Source: Centrapalus pauciflorus
Taxonomy: Eukaryota > Streptophyta > Magnoliopsida > Asterales > Asteraceae
DNA: 64,000 nt
Direction: 5' to 3'
Assembly (NCBI GenBank): GCA_020465985.1
Contig: JAANYP010000151.1
Location: 62,001-126,000 of the forward strand
Under the pieces are notes generated by a model. It was not told the DNA's origin and searched no databases. It saw only the letters and a list, made by a program, of their open reading frames with translations. The stretch's first letter is position 1; each line of letters opens with the position of its first letter. Both the position numbers and the translations under genes were made by a program. Of this stretch, positions 48,301 through 61,500 are shown one piece after another.

Positions 48301-51300
48301 CGGTCCTGAGCAATGCAAGTAATCAAGGAACATGCAATAGTAGTTATCCAGTTTCAGCAGTGTCTATCATACGTTCCTAACATACAATTAAGTAATCGAG
48401 GAACAAGCAGCATATGTTTCCATACAAGTCAGTAAGAATCACCAATAAGTACCGAAACATATGCAAGTAAGTAATGCAATATGTCACTCACAGCGATCCT
48501 GAGCAATGCAAGTAGTCATGGAACATGCAACAGCAGTTGTCCAGTTTCAGCAGTGTCTATAATACGTTCCTAACATACAATTAAGTAATCGAGGAACAAC
48601 TAGCAGCAGATGTTTCCATACAAGTCAGTAAGAATCACCAATAAGTACTGAAACATATGCAAGTAAGTAATGCAATCTGTCACTCACAGCGGTCCTGAGC
48701 AATGCAAGTAGTCGTGGAACATGCAGCAGCAGTTGTCCAGTTTCAACAGTCTCTATCATACGTTCCTAACGTACAACTAACTAATAAAGGAACAAGCAGC
48801 AACATATGTTTCCATACAGGTTGTAACAATCACCAATAAGTACCGAAACATATGCAAGTAAATAATGCAATCTGTCACTGACAGCGGTCCTGAACAATGC
48901 ATGTAATCAAGGTACATGCAGCAGCAGTTGTCCAGTTTCAATTGTGTCTATCATACGTTCCTAACATACAATTAAGTAATCAAGGAACAAGCAGCAGCAG
49001 ATGTTTCCATACAAGTCAGTATCAATCACCAATAAGTACCGAAACATATGCAAGTAAGAAATGCAATCTGTCACTCACAGTGGTACTGAGGAAAGCAAGT
49101 AATCAAGAACATGCAACAGCACAGTTTCAGCAGTGTCTATCATACGTTCATAACATACAATTAAGTAATCAAGGAACAGGCAGCATCAGATGTTTCCATA
49201 CAAGTCAGTAACAATCACCAATAAGTACCAAAACATATGCAAGTAAGTAAGGCAATCTGTCACTCACAGCGGTCCTGAGCAATTGCAAGTAGTCATGGAA
49301 CATGCGGCAACAATTGTCCAGTTTCAGTAGTGTCTATCATACGTTCCTAACATAAAATTAAGAAATCGAGGAACATGCAGCAGCTGATGTTTCCATATCA
49401 ATTTCAGTAAGAAATCACCAATAAGTACTGAAACATAGCAAGTAAGTAATGCAATCTGTCACTCACAGCGGTCCTGAGCCAATGCAAGTAATCAAGGAAC
49501 ATGCAGCATTAGTTATCGGTTTCAGCAATGTCCCTATCATATGTTCCTAACATCAATTAAGTAATCAAGGAATGGCGCATCAGAATGTTCCTCCATACAA
49601 GTCAGTAAGAATCACCAATAAGTACCGAAACATATGCAAGTAAGTAATGCAATCTGTCACTCACAGCGGTCCTGAGCAATGCAAGTAGTCATGGAACATG
49701 CAGCAGCAGTTGTCCAGTTTCTGCAGTGTTTATCATACGTTCCTAACATACAATTAAGTAATCGAGGAACAAGCAGCATATGTTTCCATACAAGTCAGTA
49801 AGAATCACCAATAAGTACCGAAACATATGCAAGAAAGTAATGCAATCTGTCACTCACAGCGGTCCTGAGCAATGCAAGTAGTCATGGAATATGCAGCAGC
49901 AGTTGTCCAGTTTCAGCAGTGTCTATCATACGTTCCTAACATACAATTATGAAATCGAGAAACAAGCAGCAGCAGATGTTTCTATACAAGTCAGTAAGAA
50001 TCACCAATAAGTACCAAAACATATGCAAGTAAGTAATGCAATCTGTCACTCACAGCGGTCCTAAGCGATGCAAGTAGTCATGGAACATGCAGTAGCAGTT
50101 GTCCAGTTTTTGCAGTCTCTATCATACGTTCCTAACATACAACTAACTAATAAAGGAACAAGCAGCAACATATATTTCCATACAATTATGTAATACAATG
50201 AGTACCGAAACATAGGCAACTAAGAAATGCAATCTTTCACTCATAGCGGTCCTCAACAATGCAAGTAATCAAGGAAGATGCAGCAGTAGTTGTCCAGTTT
50301 CAATAGTGTTTATCATACGTTCCTAACATACAATTAAGTAATCAAGGAACAGGCGGCATCAGATGTTTCCATACAAGTCAGTAACAATCACCAATAAGTA
50401 CCAAAATATATGCAGGTAAGTAATGCAATCTGTCACTCACGGTGGTACTGAGCAATGCAAGTAATAAAGGAACATGCAGCAACAGTTGTCCAATTTCAGC
50501 AGTGTCTATCATACGTTCCTAACATACTATTAAGTAATCAAGGAACAGGTAGCATCAGATGTTTCCATGCAAGTCAGTAACAATCCAATAAGTACCGAAA
50601 CATATGCAAGTAAGTAATGCAATCTGTCACTCACAGCGGTCCTGAGCAATGCAAGTAGTCATTGAACATGCAGCAGCAGTTGTCCAGTTTCAGCAGTGTC
50701 TATCATACGTTCCTAACATACAATTAAGAAATCGAGGAACAAGCGGCAGCAGATGTTTCCATACAAGTCAGTAAGAATCACCAATAAGTACCGAAACATA
50801 TGCAAGTAAGTAATGCAATCTGTCACTCACAGCGGTCCTGAGCAATGCAAGTAGTCATGGAACATGCAACATCAGTTGTCCAGTTTCTGTAGTGTCTATC
50901 ATACGTTCCTAACATACAATTAAGTAATCGAGGAACAAGCAGCATATGTTTCCATACAAGTCAGTAAGAATCACCAATAAGTACCGAAACATATGCAAGT
51001 AAGTAAGCGGTCCTGAGCAATGCAAGTAATCAAGGAACATGCAACAGTAGTTATCCAGTTTCAGCAGTGTCTATCATACGTTCCTAACATACAATTAAGT
51101 AATCGAGGAACAAGCAGCAGCAGATGTTTCCATACAAGTCAGTAAGAATCACCAATAAGTACCGAAACATATGAAAGTAAGTAATGCAATCTGTCACTCA
51201 CAGCGGTCCTGAGCAATGCAAGTAGTCATGGAACATGCAGCAGCAGTTGTCCAGTTTCAACAGTCTCTATCATACGTTCCTAACGTACAACTAACTAATA

Positions 51301-54300
51301 AAGGAACAAGCAGCAACATATGTTTCCATACAGGTTGTAACAATCACCAATAAGTACCGAAACATATGCAAGTAAATAATGCAATCTGTCACTGACAGCG
51401 GTCCTGAGCAATGCATGTAATCAAGGTACATGCAGCAGCAGTTGTCCAGTTTCAGTTGTGTCTATCATACGTTCCTAACATACAATTAAGTAATCAAGAA
51501 CAAGCAGCAGCAGATGTTTCCATACAAGTCAGTATCAATCACCAATAAGTACCGAAACATATGCAAGTAAGTAATGCAATCTGTCACACACAGTGGTACT
51601 GATGAATGCAAGTAATCAAGGAACTTGCAACAGCAGTTGTCCAGTTTCATCAGTGTCTATCATACGTTCCTAACATACAATTAAGTAATCAAGGAACAGG
51701 CAGCATCAGATGTTTCCATACAAGTCTGTAACAATCACCAATAAGTACCAAAACATAAGCAAGTAAGTAATGCAATCTGTCACTCACAGCGGTCCTGAGC
51801 AATGCAAGTAATCATGGAACATGCAGCAACAGTTGTCCAGTTTCAGCAGTGTCTATCATACGTTCCTAACATACAATTAAGAAATCGAGGAACAAGAAGC
51901 AGCAGATGTTTCCATACAAGTCAGTAAGAATCACCAATAAGTACCGAAACATATGCAAGTAAGTAATGCAATCTGTCACTCACAGCGGTCCTGAGCAATG
52001 CAAGTAATCAAGGAACATGCAGCAGTAGTTATCCAGTTTCAGCAGTGTCTATCATACGTTCCTAACATACAATTAAGTAATCAAGGAACTGGCGGCATCA
52101 GATGTTTCCATACAAGTCAGTAACAATCACCAATAAGTACCGAAACATATGCAAGTAAGTAATGCAATCTGTCACTCACAGCGGTCCTGAGCAATGCAAG
52201 TAGTCATGGAACATGCAGCAGCAGTTGTCCAGTTTCTGCAGTGTTTATCATACGTTCCTAACATACAATTAAGTAATCGAGGAACAAGCAGCATATGTTT
52301 CCATACAAGTCAGTAAGAATCACCAATAAGTACCGAAACATATGCAAGTAAGTAATGCAATCTTTCCTCACAGCGGTCCTGAGCAATGCAAGTAGTCATG
52401 GAACATGCAGCAGCAGTTGACCAGTTTCAACAGTCTCTATCATACGTTCCTAACGTACAACTAACTAATAAAGGAACAAGCTGCAACATATGTTTCCATA
52501 CAGGTGGTAACAATCACCAATAAGTACCGAAACATATGCAAGTAAATAATGCAATCTGTCACTGACAGCGGTCCTGAGCAATGCATGTAATCAAGGTACA
52601 TGCAGCAGCAGTTGTCCAGTTTCAGTTGTGTCTATCATACGTTCCTAACATACAATTAAGTAATCAAGGAACAAGCAGCAGCAGATGTTTCCATACAAGT
52701 CAGTATCAATCACCAATAAGTACCGAAACATATGCAAGTAAGTAATGCAATCTGTCACACACAGTGGTACTGATGAATGCAAGTAATCAAGGAACTTGCA
52801 ACAGCAGTTGTCCAGTTTCATCAGTGTCTATCATACGTTCCTAACATACAATTAAGTAATCAAGGAACAGGCAGCATCAGATTTTCCATACAAGTCTGTA
52901 ACAATCACCAATAAGTACCAAAACATATGCAAGTAAGTAATGCAATCTGTCACTCACAGCGGTCCTGAGCAATGCAAGTAATCATGGAACATGCAGCAAC
53001 ACTTGTCCAGTTTCAACAGTGTCTATCATACGTTCCTAACATACAATTAAGAAATCGAGGAACAAGAAGCAGCAGATGTTTCCATACAAGTCAGTAAGAA
53101 TCGCCAATAAGTACCGAAACACATGCAAGTAAGTAATGCAATCTGTCACTCACAGCAGTCCTGAGCAATGCAAGTAATCAAGGAACATGCAACAGTAGTT
53201 ATCCAGTTTCAGCAGTCTCTATCATACGTTCCTAACATACAATTAAGTAATCAAGGAACTGGCGGCATCAGATGTTTCCATATAAGTCAGTAACAATCAC
53301 CAATAAGTAACGAAACATATGCAAGTAAGTAATGCAATCTGTCACTCACAGCGGTCCTGAGCAATGCAAGTAGTCATGGAACATGCAGCAGCAGTTGTCC
53401 AGTTTCTGCAGTGTTTATCATACGTTCCTAACATACAATTAAGTAATCGAGGAACAAGCAGCATATGTTTCCATATAAGTCAGTAAGAATCAGCAATAAG
53501 TACCGAAACATATGCAAGTAAGTAATGCAATCTTTCGCTCACAGCGGTCCTGAGCAATGCAAGTAGTCATGGAACATGCAGCAGCAGTTGTCTAGTTTCA
53601 ACAGTCTCTATCATACGTTCCTAACGTACAACTAACTAATAAAGGAACAAGCTGCAACATATGTTTCCATACAGGTTGTAACAATCACCAATAAGTACCG
53701 AAACAGATGCAAGAAAATAATGCAATCTGTCACTGACAGCGGTCCTGAGCAATGGATGTAATCAAGGTACATGCAGCAGAAGTTGTCCAGTTTCAGTTGT
53801 GTCTATCATACGTTCCTAACATACAATTAAGTAATCAAGGAACAAGCAGCAGCAGATGTTTCCATACAAGTCAGTATCAATCACCAATAAGTACCGAAAC
53901 ATATGCAAGTAAGTAATGCAATCTGTCACTCACAGTGGTACTGAGGAATGCAAGTAATCAAGGAACATGCAACAGCAGTTGTCCAGTTTCAGCAGTGTCT
54001 ATCATACGTTCCTAACATACAATTAAGTAATCAAGGAACAGGCAGCATCAGATGTTTCCATACAAGTCAGTAACAACCACCAATAAGTACCAAAACATAT
54101 GTAAGTAAGTAATGCAATCTGTCATTCACAGCGGTCCTGAGCAATGCAAGTAGTCATGGAACATGCAGCAGCAGTTGTCCAGTTTCAGCAGTGTCTATCA
54201 TACGTTCCTAACATACAATTATGAAATCGAGAAACAAGCAGCAGCAGATGTTTCTATACAAGTCAGTAAGAATCACCAATAAGAACCAAAACATATGCAA

Positions 54301-55403
54301 GTAAGTAATGCAATCTGTCACTCACAGCGGTCCTGAGCGATGCAAGTAGTCAAGGAACATGCAGTAGGAGTTGTCCAGTTTTTGCAGTCTCTATCATACG
54401 TTCCTAACATACAACTAACTAATAAAGGAACAAGCAGCAACATATATTTCCATACAATTATGTAATACAATAAGTACCGAAACATTGGCAACTAAGAAAT
54501 GCAATCTTTCACTCATAGCGGTCCTGAACAATGCAAGTAATCAAGGAAGATGCAGCAGTAGTTGTCCAGTTTCAGTAGTGTTTATCATACGTTCCTAACA
54601 TACAATTAAGTAATCAAGGAACAGGCGGCATTAGATGTTTCCATACAAGTCAGTAACAATCACCAATAAGTACCAAAATATATGCAAGTAAGTAATGCAA
54701 TCTGTCACTCACAGTGGTACTGAGCAATGCAAGTAATCAAGGAACATGCAGCAGCAGTTGTCCAATTTCAGCAGTGTCTATCATACGTTCCTAACATACT
54801 ATGAAGTAATCAAGGAACAGGTAGCATCAGATATTTCCATGCAAGTCAGTAACAATCACCAATAAGTATCGAAACATATGCAAGTAAGTAATGCAATCTG
54901 TCACTCACAGCGGTCCTGAGCAATGCAAGTAGTCATTGAACATGCAGCAGCAGTTGTCCAGTTTCAGCAGTGTCTATCATACGTTCCTAACATACTATTA
55001 AGAATCGAGTAACAAGCAGCAGCAGATGTTTCCATACAAGTCAGTAAGAATCACCAATAAGTACCGAAACATATGCAAGTAAGTAATGCAATCTGTCACT
55101 CACAGCGGTCCTGAGCAATGCAAGTAGTCATGGAACATGCAACAGCAGTTGTCCAGTTTCTGCAGTGACTATCATACGTTCCTAACATACAATTAAGTAA
55201 TCGAGGAACAAGCAGCATATGTTTCCATACAAGTCAGTAAGAATCACCAATAAGTACCGAAACATATGCAAGTAAGTAATGGAATCTGTCACTCACAGCG
55301 GTCCTGAGCAATGCAAGTAGTCATGGAACATGCAGCAGTAGTTGTCCAGTTTCAGCAGTGTCTATCATACGTTCCTAACATACAATTAAGTAATCGAGGA
55401 ACA
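45304..55403. repeat. Satellite block S4 with higher-order periodicity
   Basis: About 10.1 kb (about 52 monomers), same orientation as S1-S3. Three variant markers each occur three times at constant spacing. TCTATACAAG is at 45711, 49981 and 54253. AGGTAGCATC is at 46277, 50547 and 54819. The AATCTTTCACTCATAG landmark (its preceding C) is at 45960, 50230 and 54502. Spacings are 4,270 and 4,272 bp, about 22 monomers. A second variant (CATACAGGTTG/GTGG) recurs at about 1.17 kb, six monomers, in the 51.3-53.7 kb part. Confidence 0.95.
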
Positions 55404-55766
55404 GCGTTTAAATTCCATTTCGCGCTGGTTTACTTCATCAGTCTGCATCACTGCTTTACCCTTGGTCAACAATTCCTTAATCTCCCTAAATCTGTCTTCA
55501 ACTGCCATATCAGTCTGCAGTCGGTTCCTATCCATCATAAGCTGCATTTGCCTACGGTTATCCTCATTCAACTTATGAACGAGGTCAATCAATTGAGCCT
55601 GCTGGGGAGGCACAGGGGTGGCAGTACTGCTTGAGTCATTAGCAGTGTTCTCAGGGTCAGTGCCTAAGTCCTCTACGTGAACAGATTCTTTGTGTTGATC
55701 AGCTGCAGCATCAACAGCTTTATCAACCCTTGAGGAACCGGCAACAGTCGGATTCTTATCAGCCAT
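55404..55766 (-). pseudogene. gag: Element H gag N-terminal fragment
   Basis: 121 codons beginning MADKNPTVAGSS at 55766 and ending at MEFKR-like sequence, where satellite begins. It contains the acidic N-terminus and the start of the coiled-coil-like region, with no stop up to the junction. The Gag core, zinc knuckles and all of pol are missing on this side. Confidence 0.9.
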
Positions 55767-56138
55767 TGGCTGAAAAATATAAAGGAAATAGCTATTATTT
55801 CCTGATTCAATAAGCACAATTCAAGTCATAATTCCTACATCAGATAATCATATCTAAATTCATAGATTTGAAGGCAGTCAGTCAATCAGGCAGATACAAA
55901 GTCAAGTCAAAGTCGAGTCAAGGTCAAGTCAGTATCAAGCAGTCAATCCCTTCCCCATCCGATCAGTCATCATTTGCCTATCTTAGGTCAAGTTGTGTGG
56001 GTAGTCCTTTACTAATCAGGTTACCCTAGGCCTCGGTGACTTGTTCGGGAATTCAGAGTCACATAGTCCATATCATACCAGTAGTTTAAGTATCGGGTGG
56101 CCAATCCGATGATTAAACTGCTGCTCTGATACCAACTT
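55767..56138 (-). other. Element H leader and primer binding site
   Basis: Leader as in B and I. The PBS is GCTCTGATACCA on the + strand at 56123..56134, five bases from the LTR. This marks the adjoining LTR as a 5' LTR for H. Confidence 0.88.
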
Positions 56139-58508
56139 TGTAACATCCAATTTTCCACAAACATTACACGACAAAATATTTCATTTCATAATAATATTAA
56201 TTGTTTGATACCACAGGCCCATCAGCAAAAATACTTAATTACAACAATATATTTAAAGATCAAAAGGTGGTCTAACTAGCTTCTAAGTCTTCAATCAGAG
56301 TGCGGAAGACTGAACAAGCTACCCGAGACCGCATCGTCTTTACAAAATAGGCATCATCAAAAGTCCAAGGTCTGCTATTCATCAAAATCCAGATTCACTT
56401 AGCCTGAGATGAACTACCTGCTATGATCTTGCCTTTATCAGCTTTTCCTGAAAAGGAGTTGTCATGACAGAGTAAGCTAACAAAGCTTAGTGAGTTAACA
56501 GAGTTCCACTAAATACCACACACATATAACATACTATCAGATCCTGTCGGTCAACACGTCAGAGACGGCAATTAGGTTGGGAGACAACCCGGTCAGTATT
56601 CCCATATGTAAGACCGAAGCCCTACGGGAAGTGTATGGAAACAAGTCAGATAGGAAAGGAATCTGCAGAATTCCCTCCTGTGAATGGAGATCTCACATTC
56701 GGTCCGGTCGGATGATGCAATATGCAACGGCAAGTATATAAACAGTCAAGTAAGTAGTAAGCATGATGCGTATTTACATAAAATGTAAAAGTGAACATGC
56801 AATCAAGGCATTTCAAATGTCTAGTTCAGTAATGGCAACATACGTTTCTATGATACAATATAGTATTAAAGAAACATGCAGCAATCAATCAGTAGTTTCC
56901 ATACAATCAGTACATTCACCAATAAGTATCAAAATATATGTAAGTAATTAATGAAATCTGTCACTCACAGTGGTCCGTAGTCAGATAATGCTTAATGAGT
57001 TAAGCGATTCAGTTTACTCTGTCAAAACGACGGGATCCTGCATTTCAGTTTCAAGTCTGAGTCATAATCTATATAACCCTAGTTATGTATTCAGGTCATT
57101 GTCAATTCAGGTTATCGAGTCTGAGGTAGTTCCTATCGTCCCAAGGTGAATCTATTCTTATCAGATTAATACGATTCATCTATTTACAGATGTGTGGCTT
57201 TGAACAAAGCCAATCGTATTGCTTAACCATGTGAATAGGACATACATATTCTAAAAGTTCATTCAGAGTCGGTTAATTTATTTGTGCATAAAATAATTAT
57301 GCAACTTGATACTTGTGATTTTTAACATAATCAAAGGATACTTTCAATTACATAAGGTTGATTAATCACTTAATCTGATTTTAGAGATTAACCTTAGTCT
57401 TGGAACAACAACAACCAGATTCGAATTTGGGATGCTAGAATCGAACCACAGCCAATTCGAATCTGTAGATTCGAACAAGGGACTAGATTCGAATGGCTTA
57501 ATAGATTCTAAGGCAAAGACTAGATTCGAATGCACACTCATAGACTCGAAACACACACACCTAGATTCGAACTACACATCCTAGATTCGAACACATACAT
57601 CTTCGAGTCTAATAGATTAGATTCGAAACATATACCCTTCGAGTCTAGGAGATAGAATCGAATTCAACACCCTTTCGAGTCTATACATGAATGTCTCGAA
57701 ATTGTTCTACTTGTTCATCCATTTTCCAGGTTTTTAACTACGAAAATGAGCCAAAAAATAAGGGAGTAATAATCACTAACCTTCGTCCAAGCTATAACCT
57801 TCGACTATGGATGATTTCCAAGCAAGAACAGGTCCTAAACGAGGGCAAATCAGCTTCAAATGAAGGAAAAATGAACAGATTCGAAAATGCTCTTCAAAAC
57901 CGAGCCAAAAGTCAGAAAAACGGTCGATCTTACCTCAAATTCGGACGAAATCAAACACGAAATGGTAGATTCGCAAAGAACTCGACGATCTCTATCCAAT
58001 GGCGTATGTAACACGAGAATCCGACGGTTCGATTTGAAGAAAAGCTAGAGAGAAGGAGGAGAGTGTAGAGAGAGAAGGTGAATCAACTTTCCAAACTTTG
58101 AAAAGTGAGGAGTGTAGCTCCTATTTATAGGGAAATAGAGAAAATCAGATATTCTACTGAATTTTCCGGAATTGTCCAACTTTTATTTCCCGACAAACCG
58201 ATTTGCATTTCAGATGCAAATATTAGCAAAGAAGTTCTAAATCTGCAACAATTGTCTTTTAGTAAATTTTAACTCATTTTAGTCAGTTTCGTTATTTTCA
58301 GTCATTAAATTGTCATTTAGCTGAATTTTAATTATTAACTTAATTTCAACTAAATTTTTGGGCAACTTATCATTATTAATTATAACTTAATATAATTAGT
58401 TATTTCAGATTCACATTATCAGCTATTTACTAATAATTGGATAAAATTTGCTTTATTATCCAAAGACTGATGCTGAAATATATACTTATTAAATTTCGGG
58501 CCGTTACA
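56139..58508 (-). repeat. LTR shared by elements H and I (minus strand)
   Basis: 2,370 bp. On its left are PBS, leader and gag (so it is the 5' LTR of H). On its right are PPT and the pol 3' end (so it is the 3' LTR of I). The LTR subfamily matches A's partial 5' LTR at 1..812. Long-U3 type. In the UUCG hairpin one G-C pair has become G-U. Confidence 0.93.
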
Positions 58509-58521
58509 ATCTTCCCCCGTT
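58509..58521 (-). other. Element I polypurine tract
   Basis: ATCTTCCCCCGTT on the + strand, the complement of the family PPT. Confidence 0.9.
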
Positions 58522-58546
58522 AAATTAATTCCGTCCTCGGAATTGA

Positions 58547-61500
58547 CTAAGACAGAAATAACCTCGGATACTTCTGCCTAATCTCGTATTCTCGTTCCCA
58601 AGTTTGCGCAGATCCCTTATGATATTTCCATTGAACTAACACCATTGGGATTTCCTTGCTACGCAATTTCGAAACTTTATGGTCGATAATACGCTCGGGC
58701 TCTTCTTCGTACCGCAACTGCTCATCTAATTGCACGTCTTTCCAAGGAATCACGGCTTCAGCGTCAGGCAAACACTTTCAAAGATTACTCACATGGAATA
58801 CATCATGAATCCCAATCATTTCGGCAAGCAGCTTTAGTCTGTAGGCTTGCAACCCTATACGTTCGAGAATTTCAAAAGGACCCACAAATCGAGGGCTCAA
58901 CTTCCCCCGTTTGCCGAACCTTACTATTCCTTTTCTTGGCGAAACTTTCAGCAACACTTTATCTCCAACTTCAAACGCAATCGGCTTACGTCTTCTATCA
59001 TGATACTTCTTTTGTCTGTCTTGAGAAGTCTGTATNNNNNNNNNNNNNNNNNNNNNNNNNNNNNNNNNNNNNNNNNNNNNNNNNNNNNNNNNNNNNNNNN
59101 NNNNNNNNNNNNNNNNNNNNNNNNNNNNNNNNNNNNNNNNNNNNNNNNNNNNNNNNNNNNNNNNNNNNNNNNNNNNNNNNNNNNNNNNNNNNNNNNNNNN
59201 NNNNNNNNNNNNNNNNNNNNNNNNNNNNNNNNNNNNNNNNNNNNNNNNNNNNNNNNNNNNNNNNNNNNNNNNNNNNNNNNNNNNNNNNNNNNNNNNNNNN
59301 NNNNNNNNNNNNNNNNNNNNNNNNNNNNNNNNNNNNNNNNNNNNNNNNNNNNNNNNNNNNNNNNNNNNNNNNNNNNNNNNNNNNNNNNNNNNNNNNNNNN
59401 NNNNNNNNNNNNNNNNNNNNNNNNNNNNNNNNNNNNNNNNNNNNNNNNNNNNNNNNNNNNNNNNNNNNNNNNNNNNNNNNNNNNNNNNNNNNNNNNNNNN
59501 NNNNNNNNNNNNNNNNNNNNNNNNNNNNNNNNNNNNNNNNNNNNNNNNNNNNNNNNNNNNNNNNNNNNNNNNNNNNNNNNNNNNNNNNNNNNNNNNNNNN
59601 NNNNNNNNNNNNNNNNNNNNNNNNNNNNNNNNNNNNNNNNNNNNNNNNNNNNNNNNNNNNNNNNNNNNNNNNNNNNNNNNNNNNNNNNNNNNNNNNNNNN
59701 NNNNNNNNNNNNNNNNNNNNNNNNNNNNNNNNNNNNNNNNNNNNNNNNNNNNNNNNNNNNNNNNNNNNNNNNNNNNNNNNNNNNNNNNNNNNNNNNNNNN
59801 NNNNNNNNNNNNNNNNNNNNNNNNNNNNNNNNNNNNNNNNNNNNNNNNNNNNNNNNNNNNNNNNNNNNNNNNNNNNNNNNNNNNNNNNNNNNNNNNNNNN
59901 NNNNNNNNNNNNNNNNNNNNNNNNNNNNNNNNNNNNNNNNNNNNNNNNNNNNNNNNNNNNNNNNNNNNNNNNNNNNNNNNNNNNNNNNNNNNNNNNNNNN
60001 NNNNNNNNNNNNNNNNNNNNNNNNNNNNNNNNACCCATATTCTATCCATGAACCGTCTAAGACCACGATTATCAAGGGTCAGCTGGGTCACATATGTAAC
60101 CATACGTTCAGATTTCAAGTTCTCATCCCGAATGGCTTCGGTTTGAGCGGCAATAATCGACTCAGGCAAGGCAGACTCCAAAACAACAGAAGTCAAAGCA
60201 TAACATCGGGTATAATGGTCTGGTCTGGTTTTGCGGCTTAGGGCATCTGCTACTATGTTTGCTTTACCTGGATGGTAAAGGATCTCACAGTCATAGTCTT
60301 TAATCAATTCCATAGATCGCCTTTGTCGCATATTCAGCTCTTTCTGGTCAAATATATACTTCAGACTTTTGTGATCTGTATATAACTTGCATCTAGTCCC
60401 ATACAGATAATGCCGCCAAATCTTCAGTGCAAAGGTCACGGCTGAAAGTTCTAAATCATGCGTCGGATAATTCTTCTCATGCGCCTTTAGCTGCCTTGAT
60501 GCGTAGGCAATTACTTTATCCCTTTGCATCAACACACAGCCTAATCCCATCTTAGAAGCATCACTATAGACTACAAAATCATCATTACCCTCAGGTAAGG
60601 CCAAAACCGGTGCTTCAATTAGCTTACGCTTCAAAGTCTCAAAGGCTCGATCTTGAGATTCATTCCATTCAAACTTAACTTCTTTCTTCGTCAGACTGGT
60701 TAAAGGCACCGCAATCTTGGAGAAATCACGGATAAATCTTCGGTAATAGCCCGCTAAACCCAAGAAACTCCGAACTTCAGATACGTTTTTCGGCGCTTCC
60801 CACTTCTGAACCGCATCAACCTTTGATGGATCTACGGCTATTCCCTCACCCGAGACAATATGTCCTAAAAATTGCACCTGGCGTAACCAGAATTCACATT
60901 TGGAGAATTTTGCATAGAGTCGCTCCTTTCGTAACAATTCTAGCAATTCTCGCAAATGCATCGCATGATCAGATTCAGACTTGGAGTAAATCAAGATGTC
61001 ATCAATGAAGACTATCACTGATTTATCCAGCATTGGTCTACATACCCTATTCATGAGGTCCATAAATGCTGCCGGGGCATTTGTGAGACCAAACGGCATT
61101 ACTAGGAATTCAAAATGGCCATATCGAGTACGAAATGCAGTCTTCGGTACGTCAGACTCAAATACTTTGAGCTGATGATATCCAGATCGGAGATCAATTT
61201 TTGAAAAATAACTAGCCCCTTGCAGTTGATCAAACAAGTCATCAATTCTAGGCAGAGGGTATCGGTTCTTAATAGTTACCTTATTTAACTCCCGATAATC
61301 GATACACATGCGAAAGGTACCATCCTTCTTCTTAACAAAAAGAACCGGAGCACCCCAAGGAGAAGTACTCGGACGAATAAACCCTTTTTCCAATAATTCC
61401 TGCAACTGACTCATCATTTCCTTCATTTCATTTGGAGCAAGACGGTAAGGGGCCTTTGCGATAGGAGCAGCACCCGGTACAAGGTCAATATGGAATTCGA

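Noticed and set aside
48897..49211. Reading frame across satellite monomers (about 104 codons)
   Set aside because: Monomer lengths are not multiples of three and the frame shifts from unit to unit; there is no start context and no family resemblance.
55311..55634. Satellite-gag fusion frame on the + strand
   Set aside because: It is antisense to the gag fragment of H and joins two unrelated repeats by chance at the junction.
58847..60241. Long + strand frames across 58.8-60.2 kb
   Set aside because: They are open only because the N gap has no stops.
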